A stretch of 64,000 nt of DNA, taken from NCBI RefSeq assembly GCF_019049285.1, contig NZ_JAGMUL010000196.1, positions 58,906 through 122,905 on the forward strand, in the 5' to 3' direction. The stretch is from Streptomyces sp. AC550_RSS872 (GTDB lineage: Bacteria > Actinomycetota > Actinomycetes > Streptomycetales > Streptomycetaceae). This document shows, piece by piece, positions 27,358-35,501 of the stretch. Each line of letters opens with the position of its first letter. Position 1 is the stretch's first letter. Position numbers and translations under genes: made by a program. The notes beneath the pieces are model-generated. The model was not told the DNA's origin. It was given only the letters and a program-made list of their open reading frames with translations, and did not search any database.

Positions 27358-27420
27358 CAGCAGCGGACGGACCGCCTGCCACTGCTCACCGGTCATGTCA
27401 GTGTCGTAGACCCGGGCCCG
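27358..27420 (-). pseudogene. IS5 transposase N-terminal remnant
   Basis: RVYDTDMTGEQWQAVRPLL on the minus strand is the canonical first part of an IS5-group transposase (MYDTDMTDEQWxxIxPLL). It joins directly to the GH65 fragment. Confidence 0.6.
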
Positions 27421-27727
27421 GTCGGGTGGTCGGCCGCATTCCCGAACCCTTTCGCACACCGTGCCCGCCGAGTTGAAGTCGTCACTCTCGACCGCGTACA
27501 ACAAGGACAACAGGGCCTCCGGGCGCGTTCGTGGTCTCAGCAACTCCGAACTGCAACTGAGGCCCTGTATCCATGCCCGGCCACCGTGAAATCACCCGCC
27601 CCCCGGCCACTTTCGATCCAGCCGCACCAAGATCGATAGAACTAATGGCTTCCGCCCCCGACAGGACGCCCAGACCGGCATTGGCCAGCTGCGCACCCAC
27701 CCCGTCCTGAGAAAGGTCCATCACCCC

Positions 27728-28510
27728 GTGACGACATCCGCTCGCCCGTCCGTGCCGTCCCTGCTCGGCGTCTTCGCACACCCGGACGACGAAAGTCTTC
27801 TCGCGGGCGGAGTCCTCGCCCAACATGCCGCCCACGGCGCACGCACCGCGGTCGTCACCGCTACCTGGGCTCCGGACAGTCACCGGGCGGCGGAGCTCGC
27901 TGAAGCCCTGGAAGTCCTCGGCGCTGGCCCACCTCGGATGCTCGGCTACGGCGACGCCCGCAACGACTCGTCAGCACCTGGACGCCCCCGGTTCTGCGAC
28001 GTGTCCCTCGATGAGGCGATCGCCCAGCTGGTCGCGCAGGTGCGGGAGTTCCGTCCCGACATCGTGGTCACCCATGACGCCGTCGGCCAGCTGACCGGCC
28101 ACCCCGACCACCGCCACACCCACCGGGTGACCCTGCTCGCGGTGGAGGCCGCCGGGCTCGCGCACCTCTACCCGGAGGCCGGTGAGCCCTGGCAGACCCG
28201 TGCCCTCTACGCCGCCACCCACCCGCACTCCGGGGTCGGCGACCTGGGACCGCTGCTGACCGACGTCGGCAAATCCATCCTGTCCGTCCCGGACGAGTAC
28301 GTGACCGCAACGGTCAACGTGACGCCCTGGGTGGAGCAGAAATGGCGCGCGATCACCGCGCACCGTGGCGAAGTCGCCCGCGAACGCCCCCTGCCCGGCC
28401 TCCTGGCCCGCCTGCCCGAGGACACCCGCCTCGAAATCATCTCCACCGAGTACTTCACGCGCCTCGAGCCCACGCCGGTCCCTGGCGATCCGCATCAGCT
28501 GACGGCCTGA
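27728..28510 (+). CDS. PIG-L / LmbE-family deacetylase (260 aa)
   Basis: A zinc-dependent N-deacetylase of the family that includes MshB, Mca and LmbE. The metal and catalytic motif AHPDDESLLAGG lies at residues 16-28 and the second metal motif TGHPDHRHTHR near residue 120; WVEQKWRAITAHRGEVA and the C-terminal EYFTRLEPTP fit the family. GTG 27728 is used, with a weak AAAGG about 13 bases upstream. It is cytoplasmic. Likely acts on an N-acetylglucosamine- or mycothiol-type conjugate, but the substrate cannot be named. It stands alone, cut off by an IS5 copy six bases after its stop. Confidence 0.87.
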   Translation: MTTSARPSVPSLLGVFAHPDDESLLAGGVLAQHAAHGARTAVVTATWAPDSHRAAELAEALEVLGAGPPRMLGYGDARNDSSAPGRPRFCDVSLDEAIAQLVAQVREFRPDIVVTHDAVGQLTGHPDHRHTHRVTLLAVEAAGLAHLYPEAGEPWQTRALYAATHPHSGVGDLGPLLTDVGKSILSVPDEYVTATVNVTPWVEQKWRAITAHRGEVARERPLPGLLARLPEDTRLEIISTEYFTRLEPTPVPGDPHQLTA

Positions 28511-28515
28511 CCACT

Positions 28516-29001
28516 CATCAGTATCCCGTTCGTCTGCTCCACGATCCACCGCTTGGCTTGCGGAACGAAGCCCTTGTCGTCCGGGGTGCGCTCGACGATC
28601 TCGACGTCGATGCCCACGTTCTCGCTGTGCTCGACGACCTTCTTCTTGAAGCCCTGGTCGACCAGGGCCTTCTTCACGCTGCCCCTCTGCCCGGCGACCT
28701 GGTCCAGCAGGGCGATGCCGGCGGTGTTCTCGTGCGCGGAGGCCGCGAGCACAACGACCGCGACGACGAGCCCCAACACGTCCACGGCCAGGCATCTCTT
28801 CCTGCCCGGCACCCTGTTTCGCGGCATCCCGGCCCGTCGTCGTGGCCGGGACTCCGACGGCCACGTGCATGCTCTGCGTGTCCAGGACCACCAGGCTCGG
28901 GTCGGCCAATCGCTTCCGCTTCTCCCGCAGATGCCAGCGCAGCAGGTCGTGAAGTCCTGGTCGGTGCCCTCGTCGCGCCAGAGGTAGAAGTAGTACTTCA
29001 C
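28516..29001 (-). mobile_element. IS5-family transposase, truncated and frameshifted
   Basis: Reads VKYYFYLWRDEGTDQDF from 29001, then LVVLDTQSMHVAVGVPA (first Asp, other frame), RKRCLAVDVLGLVVAVVVL and DDKGFVPQAKRWIVEQTNG (Glu), and breaks off near 28516 against the deacetylase gene. Two frame changes. Confidence 0.75.
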
Positions 29002-29081
29002 CGCTGGGCGGACGTGTAGGACTCGCCGGCCTTGGCGGCGCAGGCACGCACCTGGCGCTTGACGTTCCTACGGGCTGTCAT
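28998..29081 (-). pseudogene. Fragment of a small basic protein
   Basis: MTARRNVKRQVRACAAKAGE and then SYTSAQR plus stop, 27 residues. It resembles the N-terminus of short basic Streptomyces proteins with a SYTxALR motif, cut by the IS5 junction. Uncertain. Confidence 0.3.
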
Positions 29082-29430
29082 CGCGGCCTTCCACGCCTTG
29101 AGCGATGGCTCCCAGCAACCTCGCCCGAGGCGATCGGGCTGCAACAACGACCTGAGACGCTGGTTTCTTTGCCTCCGATGGGAGACCGTACTGGGGACGG
29201 TCGCCGGGGGTTCGACGTAGGCCACGCAGTCGTCATCATGCCGTCGCTCGCGGGCTCCGTCAGCATCCTTCAAGATGTCCAGCGCACCGTCGAATGGCCG
29301 GCTGCTGGAGGGTTCAGCGTATTGAGCTGAGCTGTGCGACATCCCGCGATTTGGCCGGGAAGCACGAAGCTGGGAAGGTGACGACGACCTGCGCGCCGCT
29401 TCGCTTCGGGAGCCTGCTCGGCCCGGTCCT
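29082..29430. other. No gene seen
   Basis: About 350 bases between the IS5 copy and the end of the kinase gene. Short readings only, with no recognisable content. Confidence 0.4.
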
Positions 29431-30351
29431 TCAGCGGGACGCTGCGATCAGGCGTCGCAGTGAGGTGTGAGCAGGTGGGCCCCAGGTGGCCTTGCCCCCA
29501 GGGCGGCCGTGGACGCCGGCCTCTCCGATGCAGATGCCGCTGAGGGCGCGCAGCACCGCCCAGCCGCGGGCGCGGCGCAGGGTTGCGGCGTCCGCAGCTG
29601 GGCGGTAGGCCTTGTGAAAGCGGTCGGCGGCGCCGTCCGGCAGCAGTATCCAAGGAGCAGCGAGGTCGATGGCCGGATCGCCCGTGCAGAGGTCTCCGAA
29701 ATCGATCACGCCGCAGAAGGCGCCGCCTTCGGTGAGGACATTGGCCGGATGCAGGTCGCCGTGGAGCCACAGCGCGGGGCCCTCCCAGGCGGGCGCGGCG
29801 ACGGCGTCTTCCCAGACTGCGCGGACGGCGTCCGAGTCGGGGATCAGCCCCAGCTCGGTGGCCGAGGCGAGTTGCCTCTCGAACTGCTCGGCGCGGTCGG
29901 CCAGCGGCCCTCCGCGGCCGTACTCGTCGTCGGCGGGTGCCCGCTCGGGGGCGGGTTGGTGCAGAGCTGTCAGGAATGTGGCCAAGGTATCGGCCGCCTC
30001 CGCAACGTGGGTGGCGGGGGCGCGGTCGGCGGGCTCGCCCGGTACCCAGGTGGTGACGATCCAGGGCCGCGGAAACCGTTCGGATGGCTCACCGAGGCGC
30101 TGCGGGACGGGGATCGGCAGCGGAAGGTGCGGGGCGAGAGTGGGCAGCCAGGCGTGCTCCTTGCGTAGTAGCGCGTCCGCGGACTGTGTCGCCCAGGGCA
30201 ACCGGACGGCGAGGTCGTCGCCGAGCCGCCACAGCTGGTTGGCCCAACCACGCGCGCCGAGCTTCAGGGGGTGCTCGGCCAGGTCAGAGTGCTGGTCACG
30301 CAGCAGGTCCCGGACCAACTCAGCAGTGATCTCGATCCCGGTGTGGGTCAT
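29431..30351 (-). CDS. Aminoglycoside-phosphotransferase-family kinase (306 aa)
   Basis: A protein-kinase-like fold of the APH/choline-kinase superfamily. The ATP-binding lobe contains LWRLGDDLAVRLPW (Lys replaced by Arg in VRLP, a common variant). The catalytic loop is LWLHGDLHPANVLTEGG (residues about 200-216), the metal Asp is in GVIDFGDLCTGDPAIDLA, and an N-terminal cap follows RLGEPSERFPRPW. ATG 30351 (MTHTGIEITAELVRDLL) is the likely start, without a clear ribosome site. It probably phosphorylates a small hydroxyl compound; antibiotic resistance is possible but not shown. No linked genes. Confidence 0.85.
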   Translation of the reverse strand: MTHTGIEITAELVRDLLRDQHSDLAEHPLKLGARGWANQLWRLGDDLAVRLPWATQSADALLRKEHAWLPTLAPHLPLPIPVPQRLGEPSERFPRPWIVTTWVPGEPADRAPATHVAEAADTLATFLTALHQPAPERAPADDEYGRGGPLADRAEQFERQLASATELGLIPDSDAVRAVWEDAVAAPAWEGPALWLHGDLHPANVLTEGGAFCGVIDFGDLCTGDPAIDLAAPWILLPDGAADRFHKAYRPAADAATLRRARGWAVLRALSGICIGEAGVHGRPGGKATWGPPAHTSLRRLIAASR

Positions 30352-30479
30352 GCGGAGCAACGGTCGCCGGACGGTGATCCGCCGTTTGTGACGCTCAACA
30401 CTCCGTGCCCCTCAAGCTTCGATGGCATGAACTCACTGATTATCAACCGACGATGGCAAAGACCAAGGTTCGGTGACAC

Positions 30480-30580
30480 AGGACAGCAGGTCATGGGCCC
30501 AGACGGGGAAGTCCACCGGCAACGCCCGCCACTTGACGCCGTTGTCGACCACATAGAACACGGCGTCGAGCATGACGCGG
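30480..30580 (-). pseudogene. IS5 transposase fragment
   Basis: MLDAVFYVVDNGVKWRALP then VDFPVWAHDLL on the minus strand matches the DUF4096 region of IS5 transposases. About 35 residues remain, in the spacer between the kinase and the LacI gene. Confidence 0.6.
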
Positions 30581-30676
30581 TGGCATTAGCCCTCGGGCCG
30601 GCCGGCCTGAGCGCCTCCACCCGCTCTGTGCGCGTCGAGACGGGAGCGCGCTGCAGCCGCGAAGCCTGGCTGGGAC

Positions 30677-31765
30677 TCACCGGGGCACGGTGCTTTCTCG
30701 GACAACGAGGGTGGGCCGGAGAAGGACCTGTTCGGCCTTGGCCTCCGGGTCCTTGAGCCGATCGAGGAGGAGGCGCATGGTGTGTCGTGCGACCAGTTCC
30801 AGTGGCTGGGCGAGGCTGGTCAATCCCGGGTCGACGAAGTGTGCGCCGACGCTGTCGTCGAATCCCACGACGCCGACGTCACGGCCGACGGCCAGTCCCC
30901 GCTCCCGGCACGCCTGGAGCGCACCGATCGCGATCGTGTCGCTGACGCACACGAAGCCTGTCGGTGGCGTCTTCCTGTCGAGGAGTCGGCCGGCGAGTTC
31001 CCGGCCCGTGCTGATCTCGTCGGGCCCGCGGGCCGCGAGATCACGGGTCGAGAAGCCGTGTGAACGCATAGCCCGGCGCCAGCCGGACTCCCGGTCGTCC
31101 CCGAACCCGTTGCGCCCGTCCCAGCCCAAGTAGGCAATGCGCCGGTGACCGCGTTCGGCGAGATGGTCCACGGCCTGCTCCGTACCGGCGGCGCCGTCGA
31201 CGTCGACCCACCACGTGTCCGACATGGGATGACCCCAGGGGCGCCCGAAGGAGACGAAGGGAATGCCGCGTTCGCGCAGGAAGGTGATACGAGGGTCGTG
31301 GTCTTGGGTGGAAGTGATCACGAAGCAGTCGACGGTGTTTGTGCTGAAGATCTCCTGGATGACCTGGATCTCTTCCTCGTCGGTGGCAGCGGGGTGGCAG
31401 TAGACCGCGTGGTCGGCTCGGTGTGCCGCTACCGAGAGTTCGTAGAGATAGCTCGCCCATACCCCGCCCGACTGACCTTCGACGGTCGGCAACAGACGAA
31501 AGCCCACGGCCCGCGGAGACTGCGTTCGCAGTGAACGCGCAGCCTGGTTGGGTCGGTAACCCAACTCGTCGACCGCTTTGAGGACCCGACGCAAGGTCGT
31601 TGGGCTGAGACGGTCCGGGGAGTTCAAGGCGTAGTGAACGGTCTGCTTGGAGACTCCCACCCGCGCCGCCACCATGGCCATGGTCGGCCTTGGCGACCCG
31701 GATGTTCCCTCAGCGGCTGGCCTGCGGCCGCGCGGCGGAACCGATGGTTGATCGGTAAAATCCAT
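30677..31765 (-). CDS. LacI-family transcriptional regulator (362 aa)
   Basis: An N-terminal LacI helix-turn-helix (residues about 28-82): TMAMVAARVGVSKQTVHYAL, LKAVDELGYRPNQAARSLRT. The rest is a periplasmic-binding-protein-like ligand domain with ERGIPFVSFGRPWG, DHLAERGHRRIAYLGWDGRN and VGVVGFDDSVGAHFVDPGLT. ATG 31765 (MDFTDQPSVPP) is chosen; 31801 and an internal Met before the HTH are alternatives. It faces away from the sugar transporter and glycosidase genes that begin at 32204, the usual layout for a local repressor released by an oligosaccharide. ATCGGTAA at 31752-31759, next to its own start, and at 32068-32075 are candidate operators. Confidence 0.88.
   Translation of the reverse strand: MDFTDQPSVPPRGRRPAAEGTSGSPRPTMAMVAARVGVSKQTVHYALNSPDRLSPTTLRRVLKAVDELGYRPNQAARSLRTQSPRAVGFRLLPTVEGQSGGVWASYLYELSVAAHRADHAVYCHPAATDEEEIQVIQEIFSTNTVDCFVITSTQDHDPRITFLRERGIPFVSFGRPWGHPMSDTWWVDVDGAAGTEQAVDHLAERGHRRIAYLGWDGRNGFGDDRESGWRRAMRSHGFSTRDLAARGPDEISTGRELAGRLLDRKTPPTGFVCVSDTIAIGALQACRERGLAVGRDVGVVGFDDSVGAHFVDPGLTSLAQPLELVARHTMRLLLDRLKDPEAKAEQVLLRPTLVVRESTVPR
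31752..31759. promoter_or_regulatory. Candidate LacI operator (autoregulation)
   Basis: ATCGGTAA with central CG, overlapping the first codons of the LacI gene. The same octamer stands below the promoter of the transporter operon at 32068. The pairing of sites is seen in the sequence; binding is inferred. Confidence 0.35.
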
Positions 31766-32028
31766 CCGCCCATTCTGGTGGGCTGGAAGCGCCACGGTCA
31801 AGGATGTTCGATCCGCCCGCCCGTATCGCCGAGCCGATCAGGCCACAGGATCGCGGCGAGCTGTCGTCGAGCGTCCTCCGGGCATGAACGGGTATGCCTC
31901 GCGCCGCAAAGAACCCCCGTGACCTGGTGCAAAACCAGTAATGGGTCAGCGGGCATGCCGGACCCCTCCCGATGACGCCCCAGCGCGGGCGGCACTCCGC
32001 CGGTCGCCATCACGTGCATGCAGACCTC

Positions 32029-32058
32029 TTGACTTGCTGCGGCAAACGCCCCTACGGT
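32029..32058 (+). promoter_or_regulatory. Promoter of the sugar transporter/glycosidase operon
   Basis: -35 TTGACT (32029-32034), 18-base spacer and -10 TACGGT (32053-32058). Transcription would start at about 32065, right at the candidate LacI operator at 32068, which is a classic position for repression. The leader to the GTG at 32204 is about 140 bases. Confidence 0.55.
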
Positions 32059-32067
32059 CCCCGTTTT

Positions 32068-32095
32068 ATCGGTAACACAGAAGTTATATCGATGA
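32068..32095. promoter_or_regulatory. Candidate LacI operator below the transporter promoter
   Basis: ATCGGTAAC (32068-32076) is followed, after a short spacer, by GTTATATCGAT, giving an imperfect inverted repeat of the type bound by LacI dimers. It shares ATCGGTAA with the site at 31752. Confidence 0.4.
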
Positions 32096-32203
32096 CACCG
32101 AGCGCCCGCGAACCTGCGCCCACAAGCTCGACCAGGCGCCGTGACGCGGCGAAACGATCAAGGGCTGCTCTACGGCGACGTACCGTCAGCGGAAGGGACG
32201 ACT

Positions 32204-33544
32204 GTGTTCAGAAGCAGGAATGTGATCAAGGAGGCGGCTGCCGCCTCTACTGTTGACCGCCGCAACATCCTCAAGGCGGGCATGTTGGCCGGTCTCGGTC
32301 TGGCCGCCGCGCCCGCGCTTGCGGCATGCGGCGGCGGCAGCGGCTCCTCGGGGGGACCTGGACTGAAGTGGGCGGGTTGGGACGGGCCGCCCCAGTCGGA
32401 AGTGTTCCGTCGGTTCTCCGAGAAGATGACCGAGAAGCTGGGCGTGAAGGTCACTTACCAACAGGTCGTGGGTGACTACCTCTCCAAGCTGCTGCCGCAA
32501 CTGTCGGCCGGCGCCGCTCCCGACGCCTTCTACGTCGGTGACATCTACATGGCCAAGCTGATCGAGACCAAGCAGGTGCTCGACCTCACCGACTACCTGG
32601 ACAGTGGTGACGCCGCGGTCAAGCTCGATGACTTCCACGAGGGGCTGTACCGGTGGTGTAGGCCTGCGGACGGCAGCCCCGGGCTGTTCGGGCTGCCGGT
32701 GGACTGCAGTCCGCTGGTGTTCTGGTTCAACAAGGATCTCCTGGCCGAGGCGGGCGTCAGCACCGACCCGGCCGCCCAGTTCGAGGCGGGCACCTGGACC
32801 CAGGACACGCTCACCGACCTGCTCGACAAGATCCGCGCCACCAAGAAGAGGGGTCTGGTGCTCAATGGCAGCAACTGGCACGACTGGTTCGGCTGGTTGT
32901 CCACCTTCGGCGGGACGCTCTTCGACGAGTCCGGTAAGGCGGTGTTCGACGCCGACCCCAAGTCCCAGGAGGCGCTGGCGTGGCTGTTCGAGCAGTTGAA
33001 GTCGGGAAACATCACCTACTCCGGCGCCCTCCCGCAGGGACAGGGCGCTGACGTGCTGTTCTACGCCGGCCAGCTGGCCTGCTTGACCTATTCCCGCGTC
33101 ATCCTGCCGAACGTCAAGAAGGCCCAGTTCGGCTTCGATATCGCCCCCTTGCCCTCCCTGTCCGGTAAGGACGTCATGCCGGTACCGGTCCAAACGGCGG
33201 CGCTGTCGGTCAACGCCAAGTCCAAGAACCAGGCCAAGGCGCTGGAGTTCCTCGGCAACTTCCTGAACGCCGAGGGGCAGAGGTTCCGCCTGTCCGGCGG
33301 CGGCAACGCGGTGCCGTCGATCAAGGGCCTGGACGACGTCGTCACCGAGGGCCACGTGCCCGCGCACGGCAAGCTGTTCAACGACGTCGCGGCCAAGGGC
33401 TACGCCGTCCCCAGCGCGATCGCCGGCAACGCGAAGGTCGCCCAAGAGCTCCCGGTGCTGGTGGACAAGATGCTCAAGGCGGGCAACGAGACGCCGCGTT
33501 CGTTCAGCGGCAAGGTGGTCAAGCTGATCAACGGGGGCGCCTGA
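32204..33544 (+). CDS. Sugar ABC transporter substrate-binding lipoprotein (446 aa)
   Basis: A family 1 extracellular solute-binding protein. The N-terminus carries a twin-arginine motif (DRRNILKAG, Arg19-Arg20) and a lipobox ending in Cys42 (ALAACGGG), so it is probably Tat-exported and lipid-anchored. Later landmarks are LPQLSAGAAPDAFYVGDIY and FWFNKDLLAEAGVS, typical of oligosaccharide binders. GTG 32204 is fixed by GGAAGGGA about six bases upstream; the frame is open to 32141 but lacks a site there. Its TGA overlaps the ATG of the first permease (TGATG). It delivers the sugar to the two permeases that follow. Confidence 0.9.
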   Translation: MFRSRNVIKEAAAASTVDRRNILKAGMLAGLGLAAAPALAACGGGSGSSGGPGLKWAGWDGPPQSEVFRRFSEKMTEKLGVKVTYQQVVGDYLSKLLPQLSAGAAPDAFYVGDIYMAKLIETKQVLDLTDYLDSGDAAVKLDDFHEGLYRWCRPADGSPGLFGLPVDCSPLVFWFNKDLLAEAGVSTDPAAQFEAGTWTQDTLTDLLDKIRATKKRGLVLNGSNWHDWFGWLSTFGGTLFDESGKAVFDADPKSQEALAWLFEQLKSGNITYSGALPQGQGADVLFYAGQLACLTYSRVILPNVKKAQFGFDIAPLPSLSGKDVMPVPVQTAALSVNAKSKNQAKALEFLGNFLNAEGQRFRLSGGGNAVPSIKGLDDVVTEGHVPAHGKLFNDVAAKGYAVPSAIAGNAKVAQELPVLVDKMLKAGNETPRSFSGKVVKLINGGA

Positions 33545-34503
33545 TGGCCGTCAGCAGCGCCGGTTCCCAGGCCCGGGCGCGGCGGACGTCCGCGGACCCG
33601 GACGTCCATCCGGACCGCCGGAGCCGGCGTCGGCGAGGCGGGGACACGGCCGCGGGATACCTGTTCCTGGCGCCCCAGTTGCTGGGGCTGGTGGTGTTCA
33701 TGGTCGGCCCGCTGCTGTTCGCCCTGGTGCTGGCGTTCTACCACTGGGACGGGTTCGGCACTCGATCCTTCGCCGGGCTGTCCAACTTCGCGGAGGTCAT
33801 GTCCTCCCCGCGCATCCAGCGCTCGGCGGTCAACACCGTCTGGTTCACGGTGTTGCAGGTGCCGGGACTGATGCTCACGGGATTGTTCTTCGCCGTGCTG
33901 ATGCAGCGTGCCGGCAAGCTGACCCCGGTGTACCGGCTGGCGTTCTTCGCCCCGGTGATCACCTCTTCGGTCGCGGTCGCGGCGATCTGGCTGTGGCTCT
34001 TCAACCCCGACATCAGCCCGGTCAACAACGCGCTGCGCGGGATCGGGCTGCCCGCGCCGAACTGGCTGCAGGACGCCCGGTTCGTCATCCCGGCCTTCGC
34101 GATCGTCGGGATCTGGCAGGGCCTGGGCTACCAGCTGGTGATGTTCATGGCCGGGCTGCAGAGCATCGACCGCTCGTACCTGGAGGCCGCCGTGCTGGAC
34201 GGCTGTTCGGAGTGGCAGAAGCTGCGACACGTCACGATCCCGCTGCTGTCCCCGACCATCCTGTTCCTCTCCATCACCTCGATCATCGGCTCCTTCCAGG
34301 TGTTCGACTACATCTACATCTTCTTCGACGACAGGGCTCCGGACTCCGCCCGCACCATCGTCTACGAGGTGGTCCGGATCGCCTTCGGTGAGTTCAACTT
34401 CGGGGCGGCATCGGCTCTCGCCCTCCTCCTGTTCCTGGCCCTGCTCGTAGTCACCGGCTGCCAGCTCGCAGCCCAGAAGAAATGGGTGCACTACACAGAA
34501 TGA
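33544..34503 (+). CDS. Sugar ABC transporter permease, MalF type (319 aa)
   Basis: An inner-membrane permease with six predicted spans: first at YLFLAPQLLGLVVFMVGPLL (residues about 37-56), then around LMLTGLFFAVLM, FFAPVITSSVAVAAIWLWLF and FVIPAFAIVGIWQGLGYQLV. The cytoplasmic EAA loop that docks the ATPase is seen as YLEAAVLDGCSEWQKLRHVT then IPLLSPT. The N-terminus has about 35 basic residues before the first span. Coupled by overlap to the binding protein upstream (ATG inside TGATG) and to the second permease downstream (ATGA). No ATPase gene is linked, so a shared one (MsiK in Streptomyces) is presumed. Confidence 0.92.
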   Translation: MAVSSAGSQARARRTSADPDVHPDRRSRRRRGGDTAAGYLFLAPQLLGLVVFMVGPLLFALVLAFYHWDGFGTRSFAGLSNFAEVMSSPRIQRSAVNTVWFTVLQVPGLMLTGLFFAVLMQRAGKLTPVYRLAFFAPVITSSVAVAAIWLWLFNPDISPVNNALRGIGLPAPNWLQDARFVIPAFAIVGIWQGLGYQLVMFMAGLQSIDRSYLEAAVLDGCSEWQKLRHVTIPLLSPTILFLSITSIIGSFQVFDYIYIFFDDRAPDSARTIVYEVVRIAFGEFNFGAASALALLLFLALLVVTGCQLAAQKKWVHYTE

Positions 34504-35387
34504 GTACTTTCTCCGACACCCACAGCCGCGCGGCCACGACCGGCAAGGGCGCTTCCGGCTCCGGCCGGCCCGCCCGTCGCAACCTGCTGCTGCACGCGGT
34601 CCTCCTCGTCTGCGCCATCGGCATGGCGCTGCCGTTCGCCTGGATGCTGTTCTCCTCGTTCAAACCCTTGGGCGAGATCTTCATGCAGCCGCCCAAGCTC
34701 TTGCCCCAGGACTGGAACGAGCAGGGCTACCGCACCGCTCTGGGCGGGGCCGACTTTGTCCGCGGGTTCTGGAACAGCACCTACATCGCCCTGACGGTCA
34801 CCGCGGTCTCCCTGCTCACCTCGGCGATGGCCGCCTACGCGTTCGCGCGGATCGATTTCTGGGGCCGCCGCCCGCTGTTCATGGTCTTCCTCGCGACCAT
34901 GATGGTCCCCGGCCAGCTCACGATCATCCCCCTGTACATCATCATGGGCTGGCTGGGCTGGGTGGACACCCATGCCGCGGTCATCGTGCCGCCCGCACTG
35001 TTCAACGCCTTCGGCGTCTTCCTGCTGCGTCAGTACATCAAAGGCATCCCCGTGGAGTTGGAGGAAGCCGCCCAGCTCGACGGCGCCGGGCGGGTGCGCA
35101 GGTTCGTGACGATCATCCTGCCGCTGCTGCGCACCCCTCTCACGGCGTTGGGGATCTTCACCTTCCTCGGCCAGTGGAACAACTTCTTCTTCCCGCTGAT
35201 CTTCCTCAACAGCTCCGAGAAGTTCACGCTGCCGCTGCTGGTCAACCAGTTCAAGGGCCAGTACGTCTCTGACTGGCCCGCTCTGATGGCCGCCACGACA
35301 TTGCTGGCGGCGCCGATGCTGATCGTGTTCGCGTTCGCGCAACGCCAGATCGTCGAAGGCATCGCCCTGTCCGGTTCCAAGTCCTGA
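34500..35387 (+). CDS. Sugar ABC transporter permease, MalG type (295 aa)
   Basis: The partner permease: a first span in HAVLLVCAIGMALPFAWMLF (residues about 37-56), the typical SSFKPLGEIF loop after it, a central block LTVTAVSLLTSAMAAYAFAR and the EAA loop ELEEAAQLDGAGRVRRFVT then IILPLL. The C-terminal QRQIVEGIALSGSKS is characteristic of MalG-like permeases (GLTxGAVKG type). ATG 34500 overlaps the preceding TGA. After its stop there are 114 bases to the GH65 gene, without an obvious terminator, so the operon probably continues. Confidence 0.92.
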   Translation: MSTFSDTHSRAATTGKGASGSGRPARRNLLLHAVLLVCAIGMALPFAWMLFSSFKPLGEIFMQPPKLLPQDWNEQGYRTALGGADFVRGFWNSTYIALTVTAVSLLTSAMAAYAFARIDFWGRRPLFMVFLATMMVPGQLTIIPLYIIMGWLGWVDTHAAVIVPPALFNAFGVFLLRQYIKGIPVELEEAAQLDGAGRVRRFVTIILPLLRTPLTALGIFTFLGQWNNFFFPLIFLNSSEKFTLPLLVNQFKGQYVSDWPALMAATTLLAAPMLIVFAFAQRQIVEGIALSGSKS

Positions 35388-35501
35388 GTCACGCACATTC
35401 AGAAGGCCGTTCCCCCCTCAAGAAGCTCCGGGTTACGCCCAGGCCAACCAGCGCTCCCAGCCCATGAACCCCACGACAACACCCATCCGAGAAGGGCACG
35501 C

